DNA of 64,000 bases. It comes from Zingiber officinale. Lineage: Eukaryota > Streptophyta > Magnoliopsida > Zingiberales > Zingiberaceae. This document shows positions 58,884-64,000 of the stretch, in pieces; the first letter of the stretch is position 1; each line of letters opens with the position of its first letter. The notes beneath the pieces were generated by a model, which saw nothing but the letters and a program-made list of their open reading frames with translations, searched no databases and had not been told where the DNA came from. The translations under genes and the position numbers were made by a program. The stretch lies in the NCBI RefSeq assembly GCF_018446385.1, contig NC_055990.1:131514996-131578995 (forward strand), read 5' to 3'.

Positions 58884-61800
58884 TTAGAAGTCCAAACTGA
58901 CGGCGACCCAGCTATCATCGCTGAAGGGTAGAGTGGTTCCACCTTCAGGCAAAACCATGTCAGCTTTGCGAGGATAAACTTGGACCCTATTGCACAGCAT
59001 TGAGCGACTGCTTCCCGCCATGGGAAGTTCACTGTGTGCGATTGTGAAGTTATGACGAGTGGAGCAGTCAGGACTGTAGGATGATGCTGAGCTGCCAGAT
59101 TCAGGGAGATCTTGTAGGGGTTGTTTTCCATTCTTACTAGCACTGAAATGCCCTTGCTTCTCCACAGGATCATGCTCATCTACCCATGATCAGATGCAAA
59201 AAAAAAAAGGCAAATTGAAATTGGAATTTGATTAATATTGCAAGTGCAATGATTCACCTTGCAGAATTTCTTTAATTGTAATGGCACTTGCAGATTCTTG
59301 ATTCTTGACATGGCCAAGATCAGCTGCAAATCAATTAGCTAACTATAAACAAACATGATGAACAACTAGAGAATGTAAAATGGTCCACCTTGCAGGATTT
59401 CACTAATTTTAATTTCACTTCCAGATTCTTGCTTCTGTACATGGTCATGGTCATGTTCATCTTCTGCACCATCAACTTCAAAATTTTAGCAATTATAATC
59501 AGACTCGATAAAAATCCATACCATAGCGTTTAAGACTTCATTATGTATGCCAAATGCAAAATTGTTATAGCTACTCATGAGTTGGATGGAAGATGGAGTA
59601 TATGAATGAGGCTCAATTTATAAGCATTATATGTTGTTTTTATACATTATATAGTGCTCAGACCATGCATAGACAAGTATACTTAAGTTGAAGAATAAGT
59701 TAAACAAGAAAATCATCTACCCACCAATACAACCTGTCTTTGAAGAGTTTGTGTTGATTATTGGCACTAATGTTGAAGCAGCAGGTTCAGATTCCATATG
59801 CTCTTCCAATATTGAAGATAAATGGGAAGAAAATCTGCTTGACCTACCTGAAAGGTATTAAATAAAACTGATTTTTTAATTCCATATAGAATAGCTAGAT
59901 AAAGAATCAAAATAACTTCAAAATCACTTGAGCTGATGGTCTAAACAATATATACAATTCTCCATTAGTTAAAGAAATTTCTAAAGTAAATTATAAAACA
60001 AAAAAAATTATTAAATAATCTCACACAACCCTTACCATCATATTTTGACAGGGGGTAATACTATTAAAGTTTCTAATAAGACAGGAAAAAAGTAGTTTCC
60101 ATCCATACTACCCCTACTGAGAAATCATAAAATGACATATTTGAGGGGGGAAACCATAACTTACTTTGGTAAAGATAAGAATATGCGATCTTTGCAGCAT
60201 TCGTTTCTGCCTGTCTCTTGGTTTTCGCTGCATCTCCCTGAAATAATTTGCCTTTGATTTCAACAGTGGCAGAGAAAGTAGGAACATGACTTTCACCATA
60301 TCTCGTTGTGTTATACTCTGGCATAGGCAACCCTTCTTTTTGTACTAATTCCTGCAATAGATTCTTGTACATAATGCCATCATCCTGCAAAAGAAAAAAA
60401 AACAAATTAATGAATCAGAGCCAATTGTTAATTGTAAAAAAAATAATGCTTAAAAAGCTGAATCCTTGCACCTGCTGATCACCAAACAATGACATCAAAG
60501 CAACTTTTGCAGCAGAATGTTCAGCTTCCTTAACAGTATGACAATATGATGTGCTCTCAAAAGTTTGCTCATCAACTTTAACAGTAGCTTTGAATTGAAG
60601 AGCATGACAAACATAGGTATATGTTGGTAGACATTTAGCTTGCTTCTGAAGATATATCTGAAGTTGGTTCTTGTATGAAACTTGATTGCCTTTCAACAAA
60701 TTCAACAAAATGTCATTATTATTGCAGCTTGTGGAAATACATGATAGAGTTACAAACAGAACTAACTTTAGATTATACTAATTTTCAAACCATATGTATT
60801 TGAAATTAAGGATTCTTTAAAGCACCTGAATTTCACATCTGTACACTGGGAAAAGAATATTTTCCACTGAAGTAACAATATTAATTTCAATAAATAGTTA
60901 ATTAATCATCTTCCATGATCCTATTTGGCATTAAGAAATATTTTGCTAATTATATATATATCTTAAAAGAGTCCATAATATTTGGAACAACCACTGCTCG
61001 GTGGCAATGATGATATATTGCAAGAAGATGTAAAGTTAAACCATATATAAGAAACTTGATGGAAAACTTTTGAGCAAACTTCCATCAGCTCTGAAAATTT
61101 CCAGCTCATAACAGTAAGATAGATCTCTTGCATGAGGAGGGCATAAATACCCCAACAAAAATACAAACTAAAAAACACATTTTGTAAAATTTGTTTTATC
61201 CAATAAACAACAACAACCAAGCATTTTCCCACTAGGTGGGGTCGGCTGTATAAATCCTTTTACGCCATTGAGCTCTATCTCCTATTATATCATCATCTAT
61301 ATTCAAATAAATTTTATCTTGTTTTATTGTTGCTAACCAATAAACAAAAGCAAAAAAATTAAAATAGAAATAGCATGCCCAAAGTAGTCCAAGGCTAAGT
61401 TCTATTTGTGATTGTCCAGTCCAATTTCAAGAACGAAAACATGCCTGATGCAACAAGAATATCATAACACAGAAAAGCTCAGACTTTAGACTCACCTTAG
61501 AGGGAAAATATTATTAAACTAAAAGATTAACAAATACATGGGATCCTAATCCCATTTATAGACTTGGAATAAGATCAAATCGTCAAAGAAAAAGTCTGCT
61601 TTACCTCTAATATTTAAAAAAAAAACTTTTAAAGGCTTTATTTTTTTTCTAAAAAAAAAACTAAAACGAACTTTTACCGCTCTTGAATATCAAAGAACAT
61701 ATAAAAAATTTTAATTCAACAATATCAAATTGAAAATAAAAATCTAAATTGATCTCCAAATTGAGTCCATGATTTTATACTTCTCACCCAACTATTCAAA

Positions 61801-64000
61801 AAAAAGTCATATATCATAACTGGAATTGCTTGAAGGCATAAAAACTTTTCACATAGTTCTCAATGATAACTTGAAAGAATTTGAATAAAATAGCAGATCC
61901 TATAGAGTGTCAAAGAAAAGAGGTACTTAAGACACAAAAACTAATGATTTCATTGATCCAAACCAAGGTGAAGGGAAAAAATGAGATGGTAACACACTCA
62001 AACATATAGCATCTTCTTCCCAAGTAAATTAGCATTCAAAATATTCCACCGAAAATAAAATTATCTAACTAGTTTAAAAACTATTTATCATAGAAATTTT
62101 GTCATCTAAGTTTTATGGTACAACTATATGGAATAGTTTCCTATGGAGACTTTCAAATGTTTAAATTTATAGGACAAATTGTCAATATTATACTAGCATA
62201 AGTAAATTATTAGAATATCACATGTAAATCACTGCATGACCATATACTTAGCATGCTTAATATGAATAGGTCTTACAAGTGCAGAGAACATTCTGAAGTC
62301 GGAATGTACAAGGAACAAACAGGCACGCATCACAAAATTTCTCATCTCCATCTAGCAAGTAGGAATTTAATTTGTATGAAAATAAAGTTGCTCTTATTTA
62401 CTTTGGTATATCAATTATCAAAATTTATCTGAAAAAGGATATAAATTGATAATAACATGGGCTACTAAAATTGTTTCCAAAAGCAGCATGTGCTATGCAA
62501 GGCTTTGCAGTATGCATATGTGATATGCACCATCATTATTTGGTCAAAATAAAAGCACAATTAATCTACCAATTATGTAGATATATAGCAATATGTGACC
62601 ACATGTAGATCACATCTTAGATTGGATCAAGTAAATTCTTATCAAGCATAATCATCTTACAAGTTACAAGCAATGGAATAGGTTGGACAGGAAAAAAATA
62701 AATGATAAATGGTTGACTTTATGTAGCATCCCTGCAAATTTGAGTGAATAACAAAAAATCAAAAGAAACCTTGAGTACAAAAGGCCAAACAAGATCCATA
62801 ATCCATTGGCTACAAAAAAGCGGAAGAAAGTGCAAATAACTAGTTGATTGATAATTTTAAGAAAATGTAACACCAAAAGGGGCAGATTATTCTATTGAGA
62901 AAACAACAAATAATGTTTTTTAAGCATAGAGGAATTAAAATCTTATTTTTCTGGTATTATTCATTAAGTTCTTTTACCTATTGTGTGATTGTTTAGATTT
63001 ATTAAGTTCTTAAACATTGTTTAAATTATAAAAACTCCAAAAAAAAATTGTCCATACAATTTTCAGCAACGTCCTATTCTGTATCGAGGTTATGATTATG
63101 TTGTGCTTGCGAGCAACCTACACACTATGTGTTGACCCTACTGCATACATCCAGATGTCTTTTCAAAATTTTGGCTATACAGTAAATTTATATCATGTCT
63201 CACTTAACAAGATCAATAAAAAAAAACTTTAGAGGATGTTTTGATATTATAAAGTTTATTTAATTTTTTTCGAATTGCATTAGAAAAATCTGCTGCGGCA
63301 ACTAGAGCAGCAATCCAAAGCTAGTCATCCACCATAAAAAGAGATATATGCATATGAAGATAAGCAGAGTACTAAATGGTGATTTGAAAAACTTGAATTA
63401 AGCAAATTATCGATAAAATGCAAGCAAACATGATGCTTGAAAGTTATAGCTAATTTACTTAATCAGTCAATTTTAAGCCACTAAACTAGAAGATGCCTCT
63501 CTATGCTACGCTAGCTATACACAACGGAAACCTACACAAAACAAGAGAAAACAAGAGAAAAAAATGTTAGCAAAACTTAAAAAATGGGAAATTTTCGATT
63601 TCAAATACAAAGATCAAATAGAAGAAATTCGATTTAAAATTCCGCCTCAAGCAATGCGCATATTCCATAGAACCATTAATCAACCGAGCTTCCCCATCAA
63701 AAAAGAACTCCCAGACGCAAAATACAAGATACAAAAATAGAAAAGCTCACCAAGATCTATAGGAAGGGCCGGTGCAGGGGTTGGAGGCGGTGGTAAGTCC
63801 ACGGGCGGCGACTGCGGGACCACGTCAGAGAGCTGCTCGAAAGCGACCAGCGCGGCCTTGTTCTGAGCTTCCTTGCAGGTCCGGGAGAGATCGGGGGAGT
63901 GGAACGAGGAGCCGTTGACGGTGACGGTAGCGCTAAAGCGGAAATTGTGGGCAGGGCCGTCATGTGAGGTGGCGTACTCCGGAAGCGACCATTGCCGGCG
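58884..64000 (-). CDS. dsRNA-binding protein (DRB/HYL1-type), right copy, three dsRBDs, apparently intact
   Basis: Seven exons: 63751-64000 (first 11 codons outside the window), 60472-60689, 60165-60384, 59734-59847, 59389-59463, 59258-59323 and 58884-59179. All introns are GT-AG and phases fit throughout, giving about 423 aa. Domains: dsRBD1 about 2-68 ([21 protein letters not shown]), dsRBD2 about 100-166 ([16 protein letters not shown]), dsRBD3 about 173-238 ([16 protein letters not shown]). The tail is low-complexity, with a His-Asp repeat in exon 5 and EILQ repeats in exons 5 and 6, ending [14 protein letters not shown] proteins act in the nucleus or cytoplasm with Dicer-like enzymes in small-RNA production; most have two such domains, so three is noteworthy. 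The start is inferred from the left copy. Which DRB type it is cannot be settled here. Confidence 0.88.
61211..61347 (-). mobile_element. Short SINE-like insertion (Au-SINE-type 3' end) in DRB intron 1
   Basis: A 137-bp insertion flanked by an 11-bp direct repeat CCAATAAACAA (61200-61210 and 61337-61347). The left copy of the intron (near 5733) has only one CCAATAAACAA, i.e. the empty site. On the minus strand it ends CAGCCGACCCCACCTAGTGG then TTGGTTGTTG, the typical 3' end of plant Au-type SINEs. Part of a tRNA-like A-box (AGCTCAATGG) is visible. Confidence 0.75.

Overview
This is nuclear DNA from a flowering plant. It holds intron-containing genes with plant-typical families (P-class PPR, HYL1/DRB-type dsRNA-binding protein, cytosolic ribosomal protein S18 with a telo-box promoter), long AT-rich spacers, and nested Ty1-copia and Ty3-gypsy LTR retrotransposons. 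The species cannot be read from the sequence; a repeat-rich monocot (possibly Zingiberales) is only a guess.

Layout. Two gene blocks in the same order and on the same (minus) strand flank a retrotransposon nest. Left block, 1-8430: PPR pseudogene, RPS18 pseudogene, broken DRB gene. Right block, about 53.9-64.0 kb: a DRB 3' fragment, PPR pseudogene, RPS18 pseudogene, then a DRB gene that is intact as far as the window shows. The blocks are about 55.5 kb apart and align almost base for base, so this is a tandem segmental duplication filled in by transposons. A third PPR pseudogene stands alone at 47.6-49.4 kb.

The nest, left to right: the 3' end of a Tat-lineage gypsy element with an antisense ORF relic and an LTR carrying about eight 110-bp hairpin repeats (9.3-12.87 kb); the 3' end of an old copia relic (12.88-14.71 kb); a Tekay/Del chromovirus with LTR-internal-LTR-partial internal structure (14.77-32.20 kb) whose right LTR is split by a 7.0-kb copia element (22464-29495, TSD CTACT); a Tat element (32.2-44.0 kb) whose reverse transcriptase is split by a second copy of the same copia family (33434-40267, TSD ATCAT); a solo LTR (45892-47473, TSD CTAAC); and an internally deleted Tat element (50.8-53.2 kb).

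Function. The only host gene that looks functional is the right-hand DRB gene (seven exons with consistent phases, three dsRNA-binding domains, about 423 aa). Its left copy has a nonsense codon, a 1-bp frameshift and a lost splice acceptor. All PPR and RPS18 copies are broken. Among the transposons, the most interesting is the copia family seen twice: it has both LTRs, PBS and PPT, but only a gag-like ORF and no pol, and its LTR holds an array of GGCGCC palindromes spaced at about 20-23 bp or multiples of that. Most stop codons in the gypsy elements fit C-to-T decay, as expected for methylated, silenced copies.
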